64,000 nt of DNA from Streptomyces odontomachi. Lineage in GTDB: Bacteria > Actinomycetota > Actinomycetes > Streptomycetales > Streptomycetaceae. The stretch covers positions 1-64,000 of the forward strand of contig NZ_JAMJWG010000009.1 of assembly GCF_024435355.1 (NCBI RefSeq). Reading direction: 5' to 3'. The position numbers were made by a program, and so were the translations under genes. This document shows, piece by piece, positions 26,397 through 34,285 of this stretch; the first letter of the stretch is position 1, and each line of letters begins with the position of its first letter. The notes beneath the pieces are model-generated. The model worked only from the letters and a program-made list of their open reading frames with translations, was not told where the DNA came from and ran no database searches.

Positions 26397-26691
26397 ACAA
26401 CACAAGGGTGGCGGTGTGTGACCGTCTTGTCACCGGTCGCAAGCGTCATTACGTAAATGGAGTGAAATTCGTCTCGTTTTCGTGTCGGATGTCGGGCCTA
26501 CCTGGCGGCCCAGATGGTTTGGGTTCCCCAGGTGGGTGCTCGGAGCAGGGGTGTTGGGCGGGCCCCCTGCGTGCGCAGGCGCGCGAAGTGGCGTCGGGGC
26601 CCCGGGGCGCCGTCTGCATGGATCATGCGCGGTCCCGCATACTGATACGGGCCCCCGCACCTCGCAGGTCTCGGCTAGGCTGCTCCGCATC

Positions 26692-26739
26692 ATGCGTTTC
26701 GGGCTGCTTCTCCTTAGCTGCCGCGGCGAGGGCCTGTAG
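26692..26739 (+). CDS. leuA leader peptide
   Basis: A 15-codon frame, MRFGLLLLSCRGEGL, ends 85 bp before leuA. Four consecutive Leu codons (CTG CTT CTC CTT) would stall ribosomes when charged leucyl-tRNA is scarce. Leader peptides of this kind before leuA are known in actinobacteria. The 295 bp from the M4 peptidase start (26396) to this point hold the promoter region; no other gene was seen there. Confidence 0.85.
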   Translation: MRFGLLLLSCRGEGL

Positions 26740-26824
26740 TCGAAGGCCGACCCCCTCCCCGCGGAGTTCGAGGTTGCGCTACGACCGTCGGCCGTCCCCC
26801 GCGGATCCCGAGGAGCCCCGCATC
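26740..26824 (+). promoter_or_regulatory. leuA attenuator region
   Basis: After the leader stop, ggccgac (26745-26751) can pair with gtcggcc (26787-26793), with further GC-rich pairing between the two ccgcgg-containing stretches. This may sequester the leuA ribosome site or terminate transcription depending on ribosome position. There is no T-run, so the exact mechanism cannot be read from sequence. Confidence 0.55.
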
Positions 26825-28582
26825 ATGTCGCAGCCCACGCCGATCACGAACACCACCCACTTCCAGCGGCCCAGCACCCTGCCGATCCACCGGTACGGGC
26901 CCTACGAGCAGGTGGACATCCCCGACCGCAGCTGGCCGAACCAGCGCATCACGCAGGCCCCCCGCTGGCTCTCCACCGACCTGCGCGACGGCAACCAGGC
27001 GCTGATCGACCCCATGTCGCCGGCCCGCAAGCGCGAGATGTTCGACCTGCTGGTACGGATGGGGTACAAGGAGATCGAGGTCGGCTTCCCGTCCTCCGGG
27101 CAGACCGACTTCGACTTCGTACGCTCCATCATCGAGGGCGACGCGATCCCCGAGGACGTCACCATCTCGGTGCTGACCCAGGCGCGCGAAGAGCTGATCG
27201 AGCGCACCGTGGAGTCCCTGAAAGGCGCCCACCGCGCCACCGTCCACCTGTACAACGCCACCGCGCCGGTCTGGCGCGAGGTCGTCTTCCGCGGCTCCCG
27301 GGACCAGGTCAAGCAGATCGCCGTGGACGGCACCCGGCTGGTCATGGAGTACGCCGACAAGCTGCTCGACGACCGCACCACCTTCGGCTACCAGTACTCG
27401 CCGGAGATCTTCACCGACACCGAGCTGGACTTCGCCCTGGACGTCTGCGAGGGCGTCATGGACGTCTGGCAGCCCGGCGAGGGCCGCGAGATCATCCTCA
27501 ACCTGCCGGCCACCGTGGAGCGCTCCACCCCCTCCACGCACGCCGACCGCTTCGAGTGGATGTCCCGGAACCTGTCCCGCCGGGAGTACGTCTGCCTGTC
27601 CGTGCACCCGCACAACGACCGCGGCACCGCCGTCGCCGCCGCCGAACTGGCCCTGATGGCGGGCGCCGACCGCATCGAAGGCTGCCTGTTCGGCCAGGGC
27701 GAGCGCACCGGCAACGTCGACCTGGTCACCCTGGGCATGAACCTGTTCAGCCAGGGCGTCGACCCGCAGATCGACTTCTCCGACATCGACGAGATCCGTC
27801 GCACCGCCCAGTACTGCAACCAGATGGAGGTCCACCCGCGCCACCCCTACGCGGGCGACCTCGTCTACACCGCCTTCTCCGGCTCCCACCAGGACGCCAT
27901 CAAGAAGGGCTTCGAGTCGATGGAGGCCCGCGCCGAGGCCGCCGGCACCAGCGTCGACGACATCACCTGGGCCGTGCCCTACCTGCCCATCGACCCCAAG
28001 GACGTGGGCCGCTCCTACGAGGCCGTGATCCGCGTCAACTCGCAGTCCGGCAAGGGTGGCATCGCCTACGTCCTGAAGAACGACCACAAGCTGGACCTGC
28101 CGCGCCGGATGCAGATCGAGTTCTCGAAGATCATCCAGGCCAAGACCGACGCCGAAGGCGGCGAGATGACGCCGGCCGAGATCTGGCACATCTTCCGCGA
28201 CGAGTACCTGCCGAACGCGGAGAACCCCTGGGGCCGCATCCAGGTCAAGGCCGGCCACACCACCACCGACACCCCCGACGGCATCGACCGGCTCACCGTC
28301 GAGGCCGAGGTGGACGGCGAGAGCACCGAGCTGACCGGCTCCGGCAACGGCCCGATCTCGGCGTTCTTCGACGCCCTGGGCACCCTGGGCCTGGACGTAC
28401 GGCTGCTGGACTACCAGGAGCACACGATGAGCGAGGGCGCCTCCGCACAGGCCGCCTCGTACATCGAATGCGCGATCGACAACAAGGTCCTGTGGGGGAT
28501 CGGCATCGACGCGAATACGACACGTGCGTCACTGAAGGCCGTGGTGTCCGCGGTCAACCGCGCGACCCGCCAAGGCATCTGA
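26825..28582 (+). CDS. leuA: 2-isopropylmalate synthase
   Basis: A 585-residue LeuA of the long actinobacterial type, which condenses acetyl-CoA with 2-ketoisovalerate in the first committed step of leucine synthesis. The catalytic TIM barrel carries STDLRDGNQALIDPMSPARK near the start and the metal-binding HPHNDRGTAVAA. The C-terminal regulatory domain (after about residue 470) holds the GSGNGPISAFFDAL motif of leucine feedback binding. The ATG at 26825 lies a short distance after GAGGAG. A leader peptide with four Leu codons precedes it and a GC hairpin follows, so it appears to be a single-gene, attenuated unit. Confidence 0.96.
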   Translation: MSQPTPITNTTHFQRPSTLPIHRYGPYEQVDIPDRSWPNQRITQAPRWLSTDLRDGNQALIDPMSPARKREMFDLLVRMGYKEIEVGFPSSGQTDFDFVRSIIEGDAIPEDVTISVLTQAREELIERTVESLKGAHRATVHLYNATAPVWREVVFRGSRDQVKQIAVDGTRLVMEYADKLLDDRTTFGYQYSPEIFTDTELDFALDVCEGVMDVWQPGEGREIILNLPATVERSTPSTHADRFEWMSRNLSRREYVCLSVHPHNDRGTAVAAAELALMAGADRIEGCLFGQGERTGNVDLVTLGMNLFSQGVDPQIDFSDIDEIRRTAQYCNQMEVHPRHPYAGDLVYTAFSGSHQDAIKKGFESMEARAEAAGTSVDDITWAVPYLPIDPKDVGRSYEAVIRVNSQSGKGGIAYVLKNDHKLDLPRRMQIEFSKIIQAKTDAEGGEMTPAEIWHIFRDEYLPNAENPWGRIQVKAGHTTTDTPDGIDRLTVEAEVDGESTELTGSGNGPISAFFDALGTLGLDVRLLDYQEHTMSEGASAQAASYIECAIDNKVLWGIGIDANTTRASLKAVVSAVNRATRQGI

Positions 28583-28594
28583 CCGGCGCGTTCA

Positions 28595-28629
28595 CGGATC
28601 CCGTGGGCCCTGGGGGCACACGGGATCCG
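28595..28629 (+). terminator. leuA terminator hairpin
   Basis: Arms cggatcccgtg (28595-28605) and cacgggatccg (28619-28629) form a perfect 11-bp stem 12 bp after the leuA stop. No T-run follows. Confidence 0.65.
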
Positions 28630-28795
28630 GTCGTCTTACGGCCAAGCTCCGGTAGGGGGTACTGACGTCACATCGACAATGTGGCTAACATCACGCCAAC
28701 GCGACAGCTCTGCATCCGGAGCCCCAGTGAAAGCGCGGGGGCACAGCGGAGTGAGACGCAAGGGAGCGTTGCCGCGTTGCGATGGAGGGTGCCAC

Positions 28796-29518
28796 GTGCT
28801 GCCAGGATGGGGTCGAAACGGACGGGCCGCTCAGGAGGGCGGTATCTCCCGGATATCGCGCGTCGTGGGCATCCGCACCGCCTGGACCACCGTCGGTGAC
28901 GGCGAGTTCTTCTGCCCGGGCTGCGGCGGTGACCGCAACTACCAGCGCCGTACCGGCCGCCGCAGGTTCGCCGTGCTCGGCATCCCGCTCGTGCCGCGTG
29001 GCAGCGCGGGACCGGTCGTCGAGTGCGCCGCCTGCTGCGAACACTTCGGCACCGACGCCCTGGACCACCCCACCACGCACCGCTTCTCCGCCATGCTCCG
29101 CGACGCCGTGCACACCGTCGCGCTCGCCGTGCTCGCCGCGGACGGCACCTGCGAGCGTGCCGCGCTGGAGGCCGCCGTGGGCGTGGTGCGCGCCGCCGGG
29201 TTCGACCAGTGCACCGAGGAGCAGCTGGCCGCCCTCATCGAGGCGCTGGCCGCCGACACCGGGCGGCTGCCGGAGCAGTGCGGGTCCGGGCTCACCGGGC
29301 TCGCCATAGAGCTGCACGAGGCGCTCGACCCGCTCACCCCGCACCTCGCCCCCGCCGGACGCGAGTCGATCCTGGTGCAGGGTGCCAGGATCGCCCTCGC
29401 GGACGGGCCCTACACGCCTGCGGAGCGGGATGTGCTCGGCACGGTGGGGAGTGCGCTCACCATGGGCGCGGATGATGTCTCGCGGCTCCTCGCCGCGGCG
29501 CGTACGACTTCGTCGTAA
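28796..29518 (+). CDS. TerB-family protein with N-terminal zinc ribbon
   Basis: A 240-residue protein. Residues about 40-90 hold paired cysteines typical of a zinc ribbon (FFCPGCGGDRNYQRRTGRR and VVECAACCEHFG). The rest is a helical TerB-like tellurite-resistance domain (MLRDAVHTVALAVLAADGTCE, RIALADGPYTPAERDVLGTV). The GTG at 28796 is chosen because GGAGGG lies 7 nt upstream. TerB proteins occur in metal-stress and signalling systems, but no ter operon accompanies this gene, so resistance should not be assumed. It is conserved near leuA in streptomycetes as far as I can recall. Confidence 0.8.
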   Translation: MLPGWGRNGRAAQEGGISRISRVVGIRTAWTTVGDGEFFCPGCGGDRNYQRRTGRRRFAVLGIPLVPRGSAGPVVECAACCEHFGTDALDHPTTHRFSAMLRDAVHTVALAVLAADGTCERAALEAAVGVVRAAGFDQCTEEQLAALIEALAADTGRLPEQCGSGLTGLAIELHEALDPLTPHLAPAGRESILVQGARIALADGPYTPAERDVLGTVGSALTMGADDVSRLLAAARTTSS

Positions 29519-29720
29519 GTCGTAGGGGTCCGCCCCTTGCGGTTTCCGTGCCGCTGGCGCGGGGCCTGGCCATCCGCCGGCGCGGTGCCCGTTCGGCTTC
29601 GCCGTGCCCTCCTGTCCCTGTCCCCCGGTCTCCGTCCCCGCGCGGGTGCGTGCGCTTTCACCTGTCGGTGGTGGGTGCGGACTGGGGTGCCCCTCGGGGC
29701 GGTGGCGATGTGCGGTTTTC

Positions 29721-29760
29721 ATTGCGGTTGGTCGCGCAGTTCCCCGCGCCCCTTGTGGGG
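29721..29760. repeat. Streptomyces interspersed repeat in the gap before the sialidase gene
   Basis: The sequence ggttggtcgcgcagttcccc followed by gcgccccttgtgggg is the same repeat family as at 5661-5816, in the opposite orientation. It lies in the 393-bp gap 29519-29911, which otherwise holds only the palindromic operator at 29859 and no gene. Confidence 0.65.
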
Positions 29761-29858
29761 CGTCCCTGGCCGGGTGCGTTCCGTCGGCTTCCCTGACGGG
29801 CGTATTGCCGCTTCCGGTATTGCCCCGTCACCCCCACCCCGTTAGGTTGCTGGAACGA

Positions 29859-29875
29859 AGGACGTCCTACGTCCT
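29859..29875. promoter_or_regulatory. Palindromic operator upstream of the sialidase gene
   Basis: AGGACGTCCTACGTCCT is a perfect dyad with 7-bp arms around CCT, 36 bp before the sialidase start. The first 15 bases recur exactly at 40491-40505 in front of the SiaEFGI-like importer and its divergent GntR regulator, linking the two loci. Confidence 0.65.
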
Positions 29876-29911
29876 ATGTCCGGTCGGTGGTGGATGGTCG
29901 CGAGGGGAAAG

Positions 29912-31150
29912 ATGGGCGCTCAGAGTCGGGTGATCATGGGTTTGGCCATCGCGGGGGCGGCGCTGCTGGCGACCACCGGGCCCGCCGTCGCCGCCGGCGG
30001 AAGCAGTGCAAGCGAGGGGAGGCACCGCGCGCCGTGCACCACCTCCGTGCCGTTCTCGGCCGGGCAGGACGGGTACGACACGTTCCGCATTCCGGCGGCG
30101 GTGCGAACCGCGGACGGTGCGCTGGTGGCCTTTGCCGAGGGGCGGGTCGGAGGAGCGGGGGACAGCGGCAACATCGACGTGGTGCGCAAGCGGTCCGGCG
30201 ACGGCGGCTGCACCTGGGGTCCGCTCGACGTGGTGGCCGCCGGTGACGGGGACACCCGCGGCAACCCGGCTCCCGTCGTCGATCCGCGCACCGGCCATAT
30301 CGTGCTTCTCACCTGCTACAACAGCGGGGATGTGACCGAGGCCCAGATCATGCGCGGTGAGGTCACGCCCGAGCAGGGCCGTCGGGTCTTCGTGCAGACG
30401 TCCGGCGACGACGGGCGCACCTTCTCGCCGCCGCGCGAGATCACCGCCGACGTCAAGCGCCCCGGCTGGCGCTGGTACGCCACCGGGCCCGGGCACGCCG
30501 TCGCGCTCACCCGTGGCCCGCACGCCGGCCGTCTCGTCGTCCCGGCGAACCACTCGGCCGCGCCACCCGCCGGCTCCCCGGACACCGGCCAGGAGGCCAA
30601 GTACTACGGCGCTCACGCCCTTTACAGCGACGACGGCGGCCAGACCTGGCAACTCGGCTTCGTCGACGAGTCGTACGACGGTGTGGTCAACGCCAACGAG
30701 TCCAGTGCCGCCCAGCTCCCCGACGGACGGCTCTACTTCAGCGCACGCGACCAGAACGGCGGCAGCGTCGGCAACCGTCTCGACAGCTACTCCAGCGACG
30801 GAGGCCGCACCCTGGACCGCCCGTACGCGGTGCAGGCCACGCTGGACGATGTGCCGGTGGTGCAGGGCAGCGTGCTCCAGGCGACCGGTCGCGGGGCGCC
30901 GCTGCTGTTCTCGGGGCCGTCGGTGCCGACCGCGCGCGCCGCCATGGCGATCTTCCGCAGCGCCGACGAGGGCGCCACGTTCTCGCGTGCCGTGACGCTC
31001 TCGGACCTGCCCGCGGCCTACTCGGACCTGGTCCAGCCGGACGCCGGCACGGTCGGCCTGCTCTACGAGACGGGGGATCAGGGCACGTACGAGCGGATCG
31101 AGTTCCGTCGGATCGCGCTGAGCGGATTGGCGAGACATGGCGGGTCGTAG
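29912..31150 (+). CDS. Secreted exo-alpha-sialidase (GH33)
   Basis: A 412-residue sialidase. A Sec signal peptide (VIMGLAIAGAALLATTGPAVAAG) precedes the six-bladed propeller. The FRIP motif (DTFRIPAAVR) supplies an Arg of the triad that binds the sialic-acid carboxylate. Asp-box repeats are seen as SGDGGCTWG, SGDDGRTFS, SDDGGQTW and SADEGATFS. It would release terminal N-acetylneuraminic acid from glycans outside the cell. The ATG at 29912 follows GAGGGG. The palindrome upstream matches the operator of the peptide/opine-type importer at 40 kb, which I infer imports the released sugar. Confidence 0.9.
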   Translation: MGAQSRVIMGLAIAGAALLATTGPAVAAGGSSASEGRHRAPCTTSVPFSAGQDGYDTFRIPAAVRTADGALVAFAEGRVGGAGDSGNIDVVRKRSGDGGCTWGPLDVVAAGDGDTRGNPAPVVDPRTGHIVLLTCYNSGDVTEAQIMRGEVTPEQGRRVFVQTSGDDGRTFSPPREITADVKRPGWRWYATGPGHAVALTRGPHAGRLVVPANHSAAPPAGSPDTGQEAKYYGAHALYSDDGGQTWQLGFVDESYDGVVNANESSAAQLPDGRLYFSARDQNGGSVGNRLDSYSSDGGRTLDRPYAVQATLDDVPVVQGSVLQATGRGAPLLFSGPSVPTARAAMAIFRSADEGATFSRAVTLSDLPAAYSDLVQPDAGTVGLLYETGDQGTYERIEFRRIALSGLARHGGS

Positions 31151-31180
31151 CGCGTCGTAGTGGGGGAGCCGCCAGGGGGC

Positions 31181-31215
31181 GGGGGTCGGGGCTGTGCCCC
31201 GGCCCCCCTTTTTTT
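31181..31215 (+). terminator. Rho-independent terminator after the sialidase gene
   Basis: A GC-rich hairpin (gggggtcggggc with gccccggccccc, 31181-31207) is followed by seven T residues (31209-31215). This is one of the few T-run terminators in the window and cleanly separates the sialidase from the TetR operon. Confidence 0.85.
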
Positions 31216-31252
31216 GCTCGGGTGAGCAAAACCGTCTTGCTCGGGTGAGCAA
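31214..31252. promoter_or_regulatory. Twin TetR operators
   Basis: TTGCTCGGGTGAGCAA occurs exactly at 31214-31229 and 31237-31252, 23 bp apart; each is an inverted repeat (TTGCTC/GAGCAA). A half-site ttgctcatgcaag follows at 31268. The sites cover the expected promoter of the TetR gene, so autoregulation of the three-gene operon is likely. Confidence 0.8.
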
Positions 31253-31273
31253 ATGGCTCTACCGTTCTTGCTC

Positions 31274-31918
31274 ATGCAAGCAAGAAACAGCGCGGGCAAG
31301 CAAAAGTCGGCGGGCAAGACCAAGCCCTCCTTCACGGAGACCGGGCGCCGCGCCCAGATCGTCGCGGCGACCATCGAGGTCATCGCCGAGATCGGCTACC
31401 ACAAGGCCTCGTTCGCGAAGATCGCCCAGCACGCCGGGCTGAGCAGTACGGGGATGATCTCCTACCACTTCGACGGGCGGGACGACCTGATGCGCGAGGT
31501 CGTCACCGAGGTGATGACGCTCGCTGAGGGGTACTCCCGCGCCCGTATCGAGGCCCACGAGAGCTACACGGCTCGGCTGCGCGCCGCCATTGAGGGCAAC
31601 TTCGACCTGCTGGCGGACTACCCCAAGCACCTGGCGGCCCTGGTCGAGATCCTCGGCAACCTGCGGGGCGGCGACCCCGGCATGGACTTCTTCCTCGACA
31701 CCACGGAGACGAACCTCGCCCTCCAGGTGGAGCAGGTCCGCAAGGGGCAACGCGCGGGAGAGTTCTGCGACTTCGACCCCTGGGTGATGGTGCGGGCGAT
31801 CCGCGCCGCCATCGACGACGTGGTACTCCGCGCCACCCAGGATCCCCAACTCGACGTACGGGCCGCGGGCCGGGAGCTGGCGGACCTGTTCGACCGCGCC
31901 ACCAGGAGGACGTCATGA
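31274..31918 (+). CDS. TetR-family regulator of the VC0807/monooxygenase operon
   Basis: A 214-residue TetR repressor with the N-terminal helix-turn-helix at about residues 20-65 (RRAQIVAATIEVIAEIGYHKASFAKIA in part, then GMISYHFDGRDDLMREV) and a helical ligand domain. Twin operators end just before an in-frame ATG at 31253; the second ATG at 31274 would leave the operators outside the transcript and may be leaderless. Either start is possible. The stop overlaps the next gene in an ATGA. It probably responds to the substrate of the monooxygenase or to a compound exported with the membrane protein's help. Confidence 0.85.
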   Translation: MQARNSAGKQKSAGKTKPSFTETGRRAQIVAATIEVIAEIGYHKASFAKIAQHAGLSSTGMISYHFDGRDDLMREVVTEVMTLAEGYSRARIEAHESYTARLRAAIEGNFDLLADYPKHLAALVEILGNLRGGDPGMDFFLDTTETNLALQVEQVRKGQRAGEFCDFDPWVMVRAIRAAIDDVVLRATQDPQLDVRAAGRELADLFDRATRRTS

Positions 31919-32691
31919 CCACAGTCGACACGGGGGCACCCACCATGGCAGCGCGACAGGAACCGCAGCCCGAGACGGACGAGGTCGGGACGGACGAGAC
32001 CGGGGCGGGCGGGGCCGGGACCGGCAGGGGCGCGCCGGACGAGGCAGCGGCGGCGCTCACCCGACGGCGCCGTACGACGGCGCTGCGCCGGCGGCTTGCC
32101 GCGCAGCTGTTCTTCGAGCTCGCCCTCCCGCTCGGCTCCTACTACGGGCTGCGTGCGGTCGGCGCCGGGCAGTGGCTCTCGATGGTGGCCGGCGGCGTGC
32201 TGCTGTTGCCGTGGATCGCTTACGGCATCGTGCGGCAGCGGCGGGTGGAGGCGATGGCGGTCTTCACGCTGAGCCTGGTGGTGATCGGGACCCTGCTGTC
32301 CCTGGTCACCGGCAGCCCGCGGGTCGTGATGGTCCGGGACAGCTGGCTGACCGCCGCGATCGGGTGCTGGGTGCTCGGCACGCTGCTGACCCGGCGCCCG
32401 TTCATCATGACGGCCTCGCGCGGCATCGTCATCGCCAAGGTCGGCGAGGCGGGACTGGTCGAATGGGAGGCGCGGTGGGACGCGGAGCCGGTGTTCCGCC
32501 ACCACATGCGGCTGATCACGACGGTGTGGGGCGCGGTCTTCCTGCTCGACGCGGTGCTGCGGGTGGCGCTGGCGTACACGATCCCGGTGGACGCCTTCCC
32601 GCTCACCAGCACCCTGCTCTGGCTGGCGCTCCTCGGCGGGCTGCTCACCTGGCACAACTGGTACCTCACCCGGCACGGCCTGAAGCTGTAG
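31915..32691 (+). CDS. VC0807-family membrane protein
   Basis: A 258-residue membrane protein with a charged, disordered cytoplasmic N-terminus of about 60 residues and then about six hydrophobic segments. The layout (FFELALPLGSYYGLRAVGAG, LLPWIAYGIVRQRRVEA, VFRHHMRLITTVWGAVFLLD) matches the VC0807 family, which commonly sits beside TetR regulators. Function is unknown. Its ATG overlaps the TetR stop by 4 bp, and the monooxygenase gene follows after 9 bp. Confidence 0.75.
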   Translation: MTTVDTGAPTMAARQEPQPETDEVGTDETGAGGAGTGRGAPDEAAAALTRRRRTTALRRRLAAQLFFELALPLGSYYGLRAVGAGQWLSMVAGGVLLLPWIAYGIVRQRRVEAMAVFTLSLVVIGTLLSLVTGSPRVVMVRDSWLTAAIGCWVLGTLLTRRPFIMTASRGIVIAKVGEAGLVEWEARWDAEPVFRHHMRLITTVWGAVFLLDAVLRVALAYTIPVDAFPLTSTLLWLALLGGLLTWHNWYLTRHGLKL

Positions 32692-32700
32692 GCGCGCGCC

Positions 32701-34197
32701 ATGGACCTCGCCGTCACCGATGCCACCGGCATCGAGGTGCTGATCGCGGGCGCCGGCCCGACCGGTCTGCTGCTCGCCAACGAGCTGGGTCTGGCCGGGG
32801 TACGGGCGGCCGTCGTGGAGCGGCTGCCCCGCAGGACCGGTCAGTCCAAGGCGCTCAACCTCCAGCCGCGCACCGCCGAGGTACTGGACTGCCGGGGCTG
32901 GCTGGAGCCGATCCTGGACCGGTCGCTCGCCCTCCTCCCCGCCGGCCACTTCGCCGGTCTCCCGCTCGACTACGGGGCGCTGGACACCGCGTTCCCGAAC
33001 CAGGTCGGCGTCCCGCAGGCCCGGGTCGAGGAGTTCCTGGAGGACCGTCTCGTCGAGTACGGCGTCCCGGTGCTGCGGGGCCGGGAGCTGACGTCGTTTC
33101 GGCAGGACGCGCAGGGCGTCACCGTCACCCTCCAGGGGCAGGACGGCGCCGCGTACACCGCACGTGCCGGGTGCCTGGTGGGCGCGGACGGCGGGCGCAG
33201 CACGGTGCGCCGGCTCCTGGGCGTGCCCTTTCCGGGACGGGACGGCCGGATCGGCATGGCCGTCGCCGACGTCGAACTCGCCCCCACCGCGGCCGGATCC
33301 GACGGCACCGACGAGCCCTGGCGGCTGCCCGACCTGAGCCCGACCGTCGAGGGCGCCGCCTACCTGCTCCCGCTGGACGGCGGAGTGCACCGGCTGGTCT
33401 TCGGCGGCCCCGAACAGCAGGGCGTCGACCGCGACGCTCCGGTCACGGCGGACGAGGTGCGCACGGCACTGGCCCGCTGCCCCGGCCCGCCGCGCGAACT
33501 GCGGGCGGTCCGCTGGGCGTCCCGTTTCACCGACGCCTCCCGGCAGGCCGAGCGGTACGTCGACGGCCGGGTGCTGCTCGCCGGCGACGCCGCCCACATC
33601 CACGCCCCCGCCGGCGGGCAGGGCCTCAACCTCGGCATGCAGGACGCGTTCAACCTGGGCTGGAAGCTGGCCGCCGCGGTCCGGGGGTGGGCACCGGACG
33701 GGCTGCTGGCCACCTATCACGCCGAACGGCACCCGGTCGGCGCCCGGGTGCTGGCCAACACCCGGGCCCAGATGGTGCTGACGCTCCCCGACCCGGACGC
33801 GGTGCTGGTACGCGAGTTGCTCGCCGACCTGCTCACCACCCCGGAGGCCAACCGCCGTATCGCCGCCATGATCGCCGGTACGGACATCCGCTACCCGATG
33901 CCCGGCGCCCCGGACCACCCCCTGCTGGGCGCCCGCGCACCCGGCGTCCGCCTGACGACCGGACGGGGCGCCCTGCTGGCCGGCGCCGCGTCCCCCCTCG
34001 CCGCCGCAGCAGCGGACGGCTGGGCTGACCGGGTCGAGTGCCCGGGCCACGGGGGCGCGACCGACACCGGCGAGGCGTTGCTGGTCCGCCCGGACGGACA
34101 CGTCTGCTGGGCCGGCCGAGCCGCCGACACGACCGGCCTACGCACCGCGCTCGCGGTTTGGTTCGGTGCGCCCGGCGCGGCGGCCGTGCGGGGGTGA
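32701..34197 (+). CDS. FAD-dependent aromatic-ring monooxygenase (PheA/RdmE type)
   Basis: A 498-residue group A flavin monooxygenase. The Rossmann dinucleotide motif IAGAGPTGLLLANELGLAG is near residue 14, the middle GCLVGADGGRSTVRRLLG is the DG motif, and the GD motif is RVLLAGDAAHIHAPAGGQG. The C-terminal domain is thioredoxin-like without redox cysteines, as in RdmE/PgaE-type polyketide hydroxylases. It probably hydroxylates an aromatic compound or antibiotic such as rifampicin. No polyketide genes are nearby, and the TetR partner favours a xenobiotic-response role. Confidence 0.87.
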   Translation: MDLAVTDATGIEVLIAGAGPTGLLLANELGLAGVRAAVVERLPRRTGQSKALNLQPRTAEVLDCRGWLEPILDRSLALLPAGHFAGLPLDYGALDTAFPNQVGVPQARVEEFLEDRLVEYGVPVLRGRELTSFRQDAQGVTVTLQGQDGAAYTARAGCLVGADGGRSTVRRLLGVPFPGRDGRIGMAVADVELAPTAAGSDGTDEPWRLPDLSPTVEGAAYLLPLDGGVHRLVFGGPEQQGVDRDAPVTADEVRTALARCPGPPRELRAVRWASRFTDASRQAERYVDGRVLLAGDAAHIHAPAGGQGLNLGMQDAFNLGWKLAAAVRGWAPDGLLATYHAERHPVGARVLANTRAQMVLTLPDPDAVLVRELLADLLTTPEANRRIAAMIAGTDIRYPMPGAPDHPLLGARAPGVRLTTGRGALLAGAASPLAAAAADGWADRVECPGHGGATDTGEALLVRPDGHVCWAGRAADTTGLRTALAVWFGAPGAAAVRG

Positions 34198-34240
34198 CGG
34201 GGCCCGAGACGGGTCGTTCTCGGCGCGTGGGTTCGTGCCT

Positions 34241-34272
34241 GGGCGGGCCCTGCTCCGGGGCAGGGCCCGCCC
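34241..34272. terminator. Bidirectional terminator between convergent operons
   Basis: A perfect 13-bp stem, gggcgggccctgc (34241-34253) and gcagggcccgccc (34260-34272), with a 6-nt loop. It lies between the monooxygenase stop at 34197 and the ABC ATPase stop at 34286. Confidence 0.8.
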
Positions 34273-34285
34273 AGGCCCGCCCCCG

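Noticed and set aside
31618..34101. An 827-codon minus-strand frame opposite TetR, VC0807 and the monooxygenase
   Set aside because: Antisense shadow; no domain sentence is recognisable and the opposite strand holds well-supported genes.
32701..34197. Aromatic polyketide biosynthetic gene cluster around the monooxygenase
   Set aside because: No ketosynthase, cyclase or tailoring genes are nearby; the neighbours are a TetR regulator and a VC0807 membrane protein.
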